In this document: in pieces, positions 37,452 through 45,449 of the stretch
Position numbering within the stretch: the first letter of the stretch is position 1
Layout: each line of letters starts with the position of its first letter
Source: Cytophagales bacterium
GTDB taxonomy: Bacteria; Bacteroidota; Bacteroidia; Cytophagales; Cyclobacteriaceae
Direction: 5' to 3'
Assembly (NCBI GenBank): GCA_017303805.1
Contig: JAFLBQ010000004.1
Location: forward strand, 359,668 to 423,667
DNA length: 64,000 nt
Notes under the pieces: model-generated
The model's input: the letters and a program-made list of their open reading frames with translations, nothing else
Database searches by the model: none
What the model was told of the DNA's origin: nothing
Program-made: the position numbers and the translations under genes

Positions 37452-37994
37452 ATGGGACGACTATTCAACTTAACAATACTGATCCTTATTTCATGTTCGT
37501 CACAGGACAGAGACTTTCAATCAATAACGTTTGATACATCGAATGACTTTAAGATAATTAATGAAGATAGTGTTTATAACGCTTTGGAAGGAGTAGCAGA
37601 CTTTCAAGAAATTGTTAAAATAACTTCTGACACACGGCTAATTAGCGACTCCGATTTCAAACAAATGGATGAGATTAAGTTTAGTGAAGCAAGAATAGAG
37701 AGTGACACATTGGATATTTTGCTCTACGAAACAAATTCCATTTTTGACTACAAATACAAAATCAAAATTGTAGACGGAAAATTTAAAATTGACTTTTGGT
37801 ATCAAACGACCATCGACACAATAGACAGAGAAATAAGGACGTTAAAGCAGACATTAATTTTGAATAAAAGAGAATTTAAAAAAGGTGACGAAATCAGAGG
37901 ACATACGGAATACGAAGGACAATGCATAAAGGGATGCTCAACGGACGAGAACCCTATAATTATAAAAGGAAACTTTAAAGTGAAAGTGGAATAA
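37452..37994 (+). CDS. lipoprotein of unknown function (cassette 7)
   Basis: 180 residues from MGRLFNLTILILISCSSQDRDF, with lipobox LISC. The frame is open further upstream through the attC-like site, but the signal peptide fixes the start at 37452, only 15 bases after the cassette junction. The transcript must therefore begin in or before the upstream attC-like site. The mature protein is beta-rich (FDYKYKIKIVDGKFKIDFWYQT). No family recognised. Confidence 0.7.
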   Translation: MGRLFNLTILILISCSSQDRDFQSITFDTSNDFKIINEDSVYNALEGVADFQEIVKITSDTRLISDSDFKQMDEIKFSEARIESDTLDILLYETNSIFDYKYKIKIVDGKFKIDFWYQTTIDTIDREIRTLKQTLILNKREFKKGDEIRGHTEYEGQCIKGCSTDENPIIIKGNFKVKVE

Positions 37995-38000
37995 AACGGC

Positions 38001-38131
38001 TGCCAACAAAATGTATGTGAACATTGCTGGGTTCAGTTTAAGTTTGTAGTTTAGTTTTTAAATAACGTTTTGTTACGTGGGACAGTTAAGTCTTTCAAAG
38101 ACCAGCAACGTCACATACATAAACGTTAGCG
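38001..38131 (+). repeat. attC-like site 7 (end of cassette 7)
   Basis: AAC ends at 38007; GTT begins at 38125. Trunk TGTATGTGAACATTGCTGG pairs with the arm near 38102-38120. The A/C mismatch is one base further in than in other sites because of an extra A. Cassette start GTTGGCAGCCATTTTAT pairs with ATAAAACGGCTGCCAAC (37991-38007), 16 of 17. TAAGTTTG lies at 38039-38046. Confidence 0.9.
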
Positions 38132-38281
38132 CCAATGCCTTTTTAAAAAGAGTTAGTTTTACCGACAAGGACTCGTTGGACATATATAAATATAACGGTT
38201 GACAGTAAATTGATTATTTCGGGACTTCAAATTAAGAGCGGGATAACAACAATAAAGTTTTTTCCCACCGCACACCACGCG

Positions 38282-38352
38282 CAAAGCAAGAGTGTGGCAG
38301 TAGCTTCCATCGCTGACACCCATGCGCACGCTACTTCCACACACTTGCTTTC
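38282..38352 (+). repeat. bookend hairpin in permuted order, 5' end of cassette 8
   Basis: Arms at 38282-38304 (CAAAGCAAGAGTGTGGCAGT...) and 38330-38352 (...CACACACTTGCTTTC) pair over 23 bases with two mismatches. The C-rich element CCGCACACCACGCGCAAAGC comes just before the first arm, not between the arms, as in the 5' bookend of cassette 5. It fills much of the gap 37995-38397 with attC-like site 7. Confidence 0.6.
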
Positions 38353-38397
38353 TCCATCGTTAGTTTCAATATGCAAATTTTTTAATCCATAAAGCAT

Positions 38398-40602
38398 TTG
38401 TTCAATAAATTTCCTTTTTACAAACAGCTTGATACCATGGATTGCGGGCCGACTTGTCTGCGCATGATTTCCAAATATTATGGCAAGATATTTACACTGA
38501 ATGAACTCAGAAATAAAGCATACATAACACGTGAAGGGGTTTCAATGCTTGGGATAAGTGATGCTGCCGAAGCAATTGGGTTTCATACATTGGGCGTAAA
38601 ATTAACATTCGACCAACTACTCACAGAAGCACAGCTTCCTTGTATTGTCCATTGGAACCAAAGTCATTTTGTAGTCGTGTACGCTGTTAAGAGAAACAAA
38701 ATTTGTATAGCCGATCCTGCCTCATCATTACTAACTTACAATAGACCCGATTTTGAAAAATGTTGGCTAACCATTACAGAAACAAACGGAAGTAAGGCCG
38801 GGCTGGCTTTGCTCTTGGAACCAACTCCTTCGTTTTACGAGCAAGAACCAGACAAGGTGGAGACAAAGATTGGCTTTGCAAGCCTATTCAGATACGTAAG
38901 AAAGTACAAACGACTTGTATTCCAGTTATTCATTGGTCTGCTACTTGGAAGTTTGATCCAACTTATGCTTCCCTTCCTTACACAATCCATCATTGATGTA
39001 GGCATTAATACAAGAAACGTAAATTTCATTTACCTGATACTGGCAGGTCAGTTAATGCTGTTCATAAGTCGCTCCAGCGTGGAGTTTATTCGTAGGTGGA
39101 TTCTACTTCATCTTAGCACACGAATAAACATTTCGTTTATTTCAGATTTTCTTTTGAAACTTCTCAAACTTCCGATATCCTTTTTTGACAGCAAAATGAT
39201 TGGCGATTTATTACAACGCATTGAGGATTATAACCGGATTGAACGCTTTCTGAGCACCTCAACTCTCAACATACTCTTTTCATTCTTTAACTTAGTTGTT
39301 TTCGGGGCAGTCTTGCTATTCTACAATGCCAACATCTTTATGGTTTTCTTTGGTCTGAGTAGCCTGTATGTATTTTACACGTTGCTTTTTATGAAAAAAC
39401 GAGCAGAACTGGATTACAAAAGATTTCAACAATTTTCTTATAATCAGAGCAATCTAGTCCAATTGATAAATGGAATACCGGATATTAAAATAAACAACTG
39501 CGAGACAACCAAACGGTGGGAATGGGAGCGTATTCAGGCCAAAATATTTAAGCTATCTGTTTCCAATACCCAACTGGCGCAGGTGCAGGACGCTGGAAGC
39601 CTTTTTATTAACGAACTCAAAAACATAGTAATCACAATCATTGCGGCATTGGCTGTAATTGAAGGGCAGATGACGCTCGGTATGATGCTTGCGGTTCAAT
39701 ATATTATAGGGCAGTTAAATGCCCCTTTAAATGAATTTATAACCTTCACGCGGAGTTTGCAGGATGCTAAACTTAGCTTTTCAAGGATATCAGAAATTCA
39801 CGAATTGAAAAACGAAGATTCACATCTTCAAGGATTTCTCGTGGATGATCTCTCCTTTACTTCTAAATCACTCATCATCAAAGATGTAAGCTTTCAATAT
39901 GAAGGATCACACTCGCCAAAAGTATTGGATTCTATTGATCTCATTATTCCGGAGGGTAAGGTAACGGCTATCGTTGGTGCCAGCGGAAGTGGTAAAACCA
40001 CACTGATGAAATTGCTCTTGAAGTTTTATCAACCCATGCAAGGTTCAATAAGCGTTGGCGGAGTCGATTTAGCTGGCATTTCATCATCGCATTGGCGCAG
40101 GCAATGCGGAGTGGTGTTGCAAGACGGATATTTATTTGCTGATACAATTTTAAAAAATATTGCACTATCTGACGAGGCTATTGACAAGCATAGATTGATA
40201 CATGCTGTAACTGTCTCTAACATCAAGGACTTAATAGAATCATTACCGTTGGGTTACAGCACAAAAGTAGGTAGTAATGGCGTGGGCTTAAGCCAGGGGC
40301 AGAAGCAGCGGATATTGATAGCACGGGCCGTTTATAAAAACCCAGAATTCTTCTTTCTGGATGAGGCCACTTCTGCTTTGGATGCGGAAAATGAAAGAAA
40401 GATTATTGATAACCTAAATGAACTCTTTAAAGGAAGAACGGTAGTCGTAATTGCACACCGGTTGAGTACGGTCAAAAAAGCTGATCAAATTGTAGTACTC
40501 AGCAATGGAAAAATTAGAGAAGTGGGTACGCATGAACAATTGGCCAAAAGCAAAGGCGTTTATTACAATCTGGTAAAAAATCAATTGGAATTAGGTAACT
40601 GA
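38398..40602 (+). CDS. peptidase C39-containing ABC exporter for the lanthipeptide (cassette 8)
   Basis: 734 residues from a TTG start. The N-terminal C39 protease has Gln10, Cys16 (DCGPTCL), His90 (NQSHFVVVY) and Asp106 (IADPAS), which cut leaders after Gly-Gly. Six membrane helices follow, then an ATPase with Walker A GASGSGKTT, signature LSQGQKQR and Walker B FFLDEATSALD. It would cleave the KGG leader of the precursor near 44000 and export the core, with the HlyD protein at 48601 as adaptor. First gene of the largest cassette. Confidence 0.92.
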   Translation: MFNKFPFYKQLDTMDCGPTCLRMISKYYGKIFTLNELRNKAYITREGVSMLGISDAAEAIGFHTLGVKLTFDQLLTEAQLPCIVHWNQSHFVVVYAVKRNKICIADPASSLLTYNRPDFEKCWLTITETNGSKAGLALLLEPTPSFYEQEPDKVETKIGFASLFRYVRKYKRLVFQLFIGLLLGSLIQLMLPFLTQSIIDVGINTRNVNFIYLILAGQLMLFISRSSVEFIRRWILLHLSTRINISFISDFLLKLLKLPISFFDSKMIGDLLQRIEDYNRIERFLSTSTLNILFSFFNLVVFGAVLLFYNANIFMVFFGLSSLYVFYTLLFMKKRAELDYKRFQQFSYNQSNLVQLINGIPDIKINNCETTKRWEWERIQAKIFKLSVSNTQLAQVQDAGSLFINELKNIVITIIAALAVIEGQMTLGMMLAVQYIIGQLNAPLNEFITFTRSLQDAKLSFSRISEIHELKNEDSHLQGFLVDDLSFTSKSLIIKDVSFQYEGSHSPKVLDSIDLIIPEGKVTAIVGASGSGKTTLMKLLLKFYQPMQGSISVGGVDLAGISSSHWRRQCGVVLQDGYLFADTILKNIALSDEAIDKHRLIHAVTVSNIKDLIESLPLGYSTKVGSNGVGLSQGQKQRILIARAVYKNPEFFFLDEATSALDAENERKIIDNLNELFKGRTVVVIAHRLSTVKKADQIVVLSNGKIREVGTHEQLAKSKGVYYNLVKNQLELGN

Positions 40603-40609
40603 AAATTTT

Positions 40610-40936
40610 ATGAGTTTACTAAAATCAATCTATCGTTTAAAAAGGCTTGATAGCCTTATTAAAAAGGAAGCTACAGGTACTGCAGAAGAGTTTGCAGAGA
40701 AAATAGGAATTTCCAGAAGTATGCTTATGATAAATCTCGATGAGATGAGAGAGATGGGTGCACTGATTAAATTCTGCCCAATTCGAAAGACGTACTACTA
40801 TGCGGAGGAATTTAATTTATTAATCGGAAATATGGTTCGAATAAAAGGAGGGAACAATATTGGGATTGATACCTCACCCTTGCAAGGATTAAACCACAAT
40901 CTAATAAAGGATATCAATCATTATCAATTACAATAA
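40610..40936 (+). CDS. HTH-domain transcription regulator (cassette 8)
   Basis: 108 residues. Residues 8-70 form a winged helix of the HTH_11 sort: AEEFAEKIGISRSMLMINLDEMREMGALIKFCPIRKTYYYAEEF. It closely resembles in layout the 70-residue regulator of cassette 10 (56213), including the I.YC..RK.Y wing. It starts 7 bases after the exporter gene, and its last 23 bases overlap the convergent TonB-plug gene. It probably regulates the lanthipeptide genes. Confidence 0.75.
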   Translation: MSLLKSIYRLKRLDSLIKKEATGTAEEFAEKIGISRSMLMINLDEMREMGALIKFCPIRKTYYYAEEFNLLIGNMVRIKGGNNIGIDTSPLQGLNHNLIKDINHYQLQ

Positions 40937-43772
40937 AAGACTCAGAACGTATAGGCTTATCGGTCTCAGTTATACCCTCAATTATAATCCTATACCTTCC
41001 AGGTAAATCGGCTGCGAAGAATGATACTGAACAAGTTCCAGCGCTATCATCGGTGGTCAAATGCGGATTCCAATAAATGGTTGATCGATAATCCGGTCTT
41101 TCTTTATCTACGGTTGGGCTGTCATAATCTGGCGACTTAAATTCTTCGGGTGTGCTATATCCGGAAATTTTATATACGTCTACTGTTTTAAGGTCTTGTA
41201 AATTGGATAGCCTGCTTGCAGAACCTCCTTTTGTAAATATGGCGATTACGCCATTCCTTCCAGCCTCTCCATATAGGCTGTTTACTCTTGTAGTAACTTC
41301 TATTCTTTCAATCATGTTGATGTCCAACATCGCTACTCGATCACCAAATGTATCTCCAGGGTCTACCATCTTATTGTTTTCAAAAACGGGAGCTTGACCG
41401 CCCACAGGAATTCCATCAACTAGAATTAATGGGTCGGTACTTGTATTAATGGAAGACGAAGATGAGCCACGAATACTTACTTTATAAGTAGAACCTCTGT
41501 TACCTATTACCGAAATAATCGTTAATCCTGGTACTTTACCCTGAAGCGCAACGGCCAGGTTAGTGGTTCCGCTATTAACAAGTGTTTCCCCTTTTACAAC
41601 GTGATCGGGCTTGCCAAATATTTTGTGTTGTATTTCTGTTGGGGGTTCTTCAATTCGCTTTCCAGTAATAGTCACTTCTTCTAATAAAGTAACGTCTTTA
41701 TCTACTTCAAATTGAGTAAACAGACGTTGAGGCGACCGGGCATCTTTTATATTTAATTTTTTATAGACTTTAAGTGCTGAAATCGGTGGTGCCTCTTTTT
41801 TTGTTAAAGTAACATGGCCATAGGGCTTACCCCGCTTATCCTTAGCCTGGAAAGTAAAATCAACACTGTCATAAAACTGAAGCCCATTCAACGTGAATTT
41901 TCCCTTGTCATCGGTATCAACCATAAAAAAATCAGCAAACTTTCCGACAACCACCATTAGGTTAGCACTTTCCGGCTTTTCCTTTTCATTTTTAAATACT
42001 CCAGATAGCACTATTCCTTGCTCAACCGGGTAGGCAATCACAGCAGGTTTTGGCAAGCCGGGCAGTGTAAGGCCGGTAATAATAGTTTCCTCTTCTTTTA
42101 TTGGTGCAACCTGCTTTTCATCGGTTATTGAAACAGACAGGTTTGCGGCTGTTGGCAACTTATTCTCGTCTTGTATGTGGATTGTCAAGTGAATCTTTTC
42201 GCGTGGCCGGTAACTTTCTTTGTTTGGAATTACCCGGACAGAGCTATCGGGTGTTGGCAAATAGTTAATTTCCATTTCTAATTTCTCTGAAAGATTTAAA
42301 ACAGGAATTGGTTTAAGCGAAAAACATGGCTCTCCAAAATTTCTCATCCAATTGGTATAACCCCTGAGCATGTAATTCCCGGTGGGCAAGTCTGGTGGCA
42401 GTTTAAAATCAGAAGCTGCCCAACCGCTGTCAATTTTGACAGCTTTCTGCTGAATAATTTCCTTAGTCTGGTTGATAAGCTCTACATACAAAACCTTGCT
42501 TAGAGAATCGCTCAAGCCGGGTTGACTGTAATTCAAATACGCTTTCATCCAAATAGTTTCTCCCGGATAGTAATAAGGTTTATCGGTATGGATGTAAGCT
42601 TTTTCAATTGGTGCAATGAAGTTGGTAAAAGGCTGATTTAATTGCAATGTCATCTGCGGCTGATAATCTAATGGTAGTAATGTGCCCATCCGATGATTGC
42701 TCCATTCTCCGGAATAAACTACTGCGCCCGGGTTAAGTAATATCCCGTTGTTATTCACCCGAACCTTGTTGCCACGGACTTCCATCCACGATACTGCCCC
42801 TGCCATATCTTTATAATATTTTATTGATCCGGCTTTATTCAGATAATGAACTTCTGTCCGTCCGTTAAGTTGAATCGTATATTCATAAGGGCGCCCTGTT
42901 GGCGTCACAATATTCTTGGTGTTGTATTCAACAATCTTTTTGTTTACTTCTGAATAAAACAGATCAGATCGTGTATTTACATCAACAGCCCCGGGTTTAT
43001 CCATGTAAAGTCTGAAACCTTCCAGCGCTGCTCGGTTATGTAAAATAGAGTTAAATAAATGTCTGTCCGAGCCTGAGTAAACTAACGCTCTGTTCGCAGC
43101 CCAAATGTCAGTTTTAGAGGGGTCATTAAGCTCTTTGAAATACGCGTTGCCATCAATGGCATAACCCTGCGCGGTTACCTGAAAATTTTTAAGATGAAAC
43201 AAAACGGAGTATCCCAAATAATTGTTGCGTATCTCAATTGGGGCAGAAGCTTTAGCAACAAATGCTTTTGAATTACCCAATGTTTCAAAATCAACTACCC
43301 ACGGATTAGCTATTTTACAGGTTGATGTAAACCTTTCACCTAAAAAATATTTTTCAAATTGCTTCATTTGTTTCAACCATTCTTTATCACGGGTTCCTTT
43401 CACCTCCACTGCTGATAACTCCTGTAACGATTGGGTCAGTTGTACAGTCACGCTTATCGTTTGTGCTGCGGCTACAGTAACCTTGCTTTGAAAGGTTTGA
43501 TAACCGATATATGAGAAAACCAGATCGTGCGTACCGATAGGCACGTTTTTTAAAAGGAAATTTCCTTCTACATCAGACGTTGTGCCCAATGTAGTGTTGC
43601 TCACAAACACATGGGCGAAAGGCAAGGGCTCTTGGGTTTGTGCATCTAAAATTCTGCCCGTCACTTCTCCGGTTTGGCTAAACAATACCAAGGGAATCAA
43701 AGCCATTAAACTGAGCATTATGAATTTCAAAACCTTCATTCTAATCAAAGTTTTATTGTTTAAATATAGCAC
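40914..43772 (-). CDS. MG2 and TonB-plug domain protein (cassette 8)
   Basis: 952 residues with a signal peptide (FIMLSLMALIPLVLFSQ). Domains in order: carboxypeptidase-regulatory-like beta sandwich (EVTGRILDAQTQEPLPFAHVFVSNTTLG, about 30-115), an MG2-like macroglobulin repeat (YIHTDKPYYYPGETIWMKAYL, near 390), and a TonB receptor plug (VNSGTTNLAVALQGKVPGLTII, near 740). There is no 22-strand barrel after the plug, so it is not a normal TonB receptor. It is transcribed against the biosynthesis genes in the middle of the cassette. Role in uptake, immunity or signalling unknown. Confidence 0.78.
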   Translation of the reverse strand: MLYLNNKTLIRMKVLKFIMLSLMALIPLVLFSQTGEVTGRILDAQTQEPLPFAHVFVSNTTLGTTSDVEGNFLLKNVPIGTHDLVFSYIGYQTFQSKVTVAAAQTISVTVQLTQSLQELSAVEVKGTRDKEWLKQMKQFEKYFLGERFTSTCKIANPWVVDFETLGNSKAFVAKASAPIEIRNNYLGYSVLFHLKNFQVTAQGYAIDGNAYFKELNDPSKTDIWAANRALVYSGSDRHLFNSILHNRAALEGFRLYMDKPGAVDVNTRSDLFYSEVNKKIVEYNTKNIVTPTGRPYEYTIQLNGRTEVHYLNKAGSIKYYKDMAGAVSWMEVRGNKVRVNNNGILLNPGAVVYSGEWSNHRMGTLLPLDYQPQMTLQLNQPFTNFIAPIEKAYIHTDKPYYYPGETIWMKAYLNYSQPGLSDSLSKVLYVELINQTKEIIQQKAVKIDSGWAASDFKLPPDLPTGNYMLRGYTNWMRNFGEPCFSLKPIPVLNLSEKLEMEINYLPTPDSSVRVIPNKESYRPREKIHLTIHIQDENKLPTAANLSVSITDEKQVAPIKEEETIITGLTLPGLPKPAVIAYPVEQGIVLSGVFKNEKEKPESANLMVVVGKFADFFMVDTDDKGKFTLNGLQFYDSVDFTFQAKDKRGKPYGHVTLTKKEAPPISALKVYKKLNIKDARSPQRLFTQFEVDKDVTLLEEVTITGKRIEEPPTEIQHKIFGKPDHVVKGETLVNSGTTNLAVALQGKVPGLTIISVIGNRGSTYKVSIRGSSSSSINTSTDPLILVDGIPVGGQAPVFENNKMVDPGDTFGDRVAMLDINMIERIEVTTRVNSLYGEAGRNGVIAIFTKGGSASRLSNLQDLKTVDVYKISGYSTPEEFKSPDYDSPTVDKERPDYRSTIYWNPHLTTDDSAGTCSVSFFAADLPGRYRIIIEGITETDKPIRSESFIVIDND

Positions 43773-43924
43773 AAATCCAATTTCACGTTAGAATAATAAA
43801 TCTCAAATTCCTGCCCCAGTCCAATGCCGTTGGACTCTTAAACAATATTTTAGCAGAGCATAGGTGCTGATCGCGACAGCACTCAGTGCCGCAATGCCGA
43901 AAAGCGAAACGTAGGCCTAACTAA

Positions 43925-44122
43925 TTCTGTTTCTTCAAGAAAAAGCAAAAATTAAAAAACCGTCTCTCGTTAAATAAAGAGACGCTGAGTAATTTGACAA
44001 AAACTCAAATGCGTTCTGTTAAGGGCGGGGAAACTGCAGACTGTGGTGAAACCAATGTTCCAACACAATGCCAGGCACCTTCTATAAATGGAGGTACACA
44101 ATCCTGGTGTGCCTGTCAATAA
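43925..44122 (+). CDS. class I lanthipeptide precursor, start codon not visible (cassette 8)
   Basis: The open frame reads KKQKLKNRLSLNKETLSNL then TKTQMRSVKGG, the Bacteroidota lanthipeptide leader ending in Gly-Gly, followed by a 30-residue core with four Cys (DCGE, TQCQ, WCACQ) and many Thr/Ser. LanB would dehydrate Ser/Thr and LanC would close thioether rings; the C39 exporter would cut after GG. The frame opens after TAA at 43922-43924 and has no ATG, GTG or TTG before the leader: TTC stands where ATG is expected (43934-43936). Internal CTG (43985) or TTG (43994) would give a very short leader. Either a rare start is used or the gene has lost its start. Confidence 0.75.
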   Translation, partial: FCFFKKKQKLKNRLSLNKETLSNLTKTQMRSVKGGETADCGETNVPTQCQAPSINGGTQSWCACQ

Positions 44123-44130
44123 TTACCTTG

Positions 44131-44180
44131 AAAGACCTCTGTTGTAACCTGCTAAAGGATTATAGCAGGGGTCTTTGTCT
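44131..44180 (+). terminator. terminator or attenuator between precursor and lanC
   Basis: AAAGACC pairs with GGTCTTT, and CCTGCTA pairs with TAGCAGG stacked inside it, with a one-sided bulge. TTTGT follows. This position after a precursor gene usually makes peptide mRNA exceed enzyme mRNA. Confidence 0.75.
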
Positions 44181-44209
44181 AATTGCGTAACACTTTATCA
44201 GCTATTTGA

Positions 44210-45439
44210 ATGGTTCAATCGTCAGAAGCTTTAGATTTGAAAATTCAGCAATGTCTTGAAAGGATCGATGATCTGTTATCTAAAAATTTCGGTTCTGAAC
44301 CAAACGGCCTGTTGAGCGGTAGCGGTGGAGCGGCATTGTATTTCAAATTCAGGTTTCTTCAATCAGGTCAAACCTCCTTTTTTGAAAAATCAATGGAAAT
44401 ACTTGAAAAGGAGGTTGAAAAAACAAATTTGAATCAATTGGAGCCGTATCTGAGTATTGGTTCTTCTTCCGTTTCATCCATTTGGCTTATCGATCAACTT
44501 ATATTAGTGAAATTACTGGATGAGGAAGAACATATTCAAAGCAAACCCTGGGTTGATCTGAGTATTGAAACAACTTCGGTCGAAGAATTGGAATCTAATC
44601 GGCATGACTTATTTTATGGTTTTGTAGGAAAGGGATTAATTGCAATCGAGCACAATCGAAATGCAGCCAAACCATATATCATTAAAATTGTTGATGCCCT
44701 GTTAAAAAACCTTAAGTATGACACTGATGGAGCTTACTGGTTAACGCCTAAGCCTCCCTATGTAGACACCAGTTATATAATTAATCTTGGTATTCCACAT
44801 GGCATACCCGGGATACTATTATTCCTTTTTAAATGTATTAATACCTATGATTTAGGATCCGCTGTGAAAGAATCTACAGATAAGGTGGTACTATGGTTGA
44901 GGAACAGACTTAACAAGGAAAACAATACCCTACCGTATGAATATTCTGACAGGATAAGTGGGACGGGCAACTTAGGTTGGTGTTATGGTGACCTTGCTGT
45001 TGCTTATACCCTGTTCATGCATTATGAGGTATCAAAAAACCAGGATAGTTTAATAAAAGCAAACGAATTACTTTCACAGGCATTATATAAAAGTAGTTTA
45101 AAAGGTATTTCACATTATTCAGAATTTGATATTTATGATATGTGTCTTTGCCACGGCACATCCAGTATTTCTTACATGTATAAAAAAATATGCGAGCTAT
45201 CAGGCAATCCATTAGCGAATGTAGAATCTCATAAATGGCTTGATTTAACGTTGGATAACCTGCAGAAATATTTTTCTAATACTGAGGCAATTGAAAGCAG
45301 GCGTTATGAGTATTTCAATACGAGTTGTAGTTTTTTAAACGGACTGTCCGGAGTCGGGCTTGTATTATTGTCCTTTATTCATCAATCAGATACGCAATGG
45401 GATAAAATTCTTTTGCTTGATCATAAAAAAAGTAGTTGA
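44210..45439 (+). CDS. lanthionine synthetase C family cyclase (LanC)
   Basis: 409 residues. The zinc ligands are visible as Cys258 in GWCYGD and Cys314-His315 in LCHGTSS, in the order of the LanC (alpha/alpha)6 barrel. GIPHGIPGILLFL and SGTGNLGW are further family loops. It adds cysteine thiols to dehydrated residues of the precursor to form lanthionine rings. It is followed by lanB after 10 bases. Confidence 0.9.
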   Translation: MVQSSEALDLKIQQCLERIDDLLSKNFGSEPNGLLSGSGGAALYFKFRFLQSGQTSFFEKSMEILEKEVEKTNLNQLEPYLSIGSSSVSSIWLIDQLILVKLLDEEEHIQSKPWVDLSIETTSVEELESNRHDLFYGFVGKGLIAIEHNRNAAKPYIIKIVDALLKNLKYDTDGAYWLTPKPPYVDTSYIINLGIPHGIPGILLFLFKCINTYDLGSAVKESTDKVVLWLRNRLNKENNTLPYEYSDRISGTGNLGWCYGDLAVAYTLFMHYEVSKNQDSLIKANELLSQALYKSSLKGISHYSEFDIYDMCLCHGTSSISYMYKKICELSGNPLANVESHKWLDLTLDNLQKYFSNTEAIESRRYEYFNTSCSFLNGLSGVGLVLLSFIHQSDTQWDKILLLDHKKSS

Positions 45440-45449
45440 TCAATTTGCT

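Noticed and set aside
43800-43920. Hairpin GTGCTG/CAGCAC upstream of the lanthipeptide precursor as a further bookend
   Set aside because: It is short and lacks the C-rich loop and the internal mismatch; no firm role can be given.
45360-45449. Upstream in-frame ATG extending LanB by 30 residues
   Set aside because: It lies inside lanC, and the natural LanB start MTFNSTGFFILRTPLLPL is at 45450.
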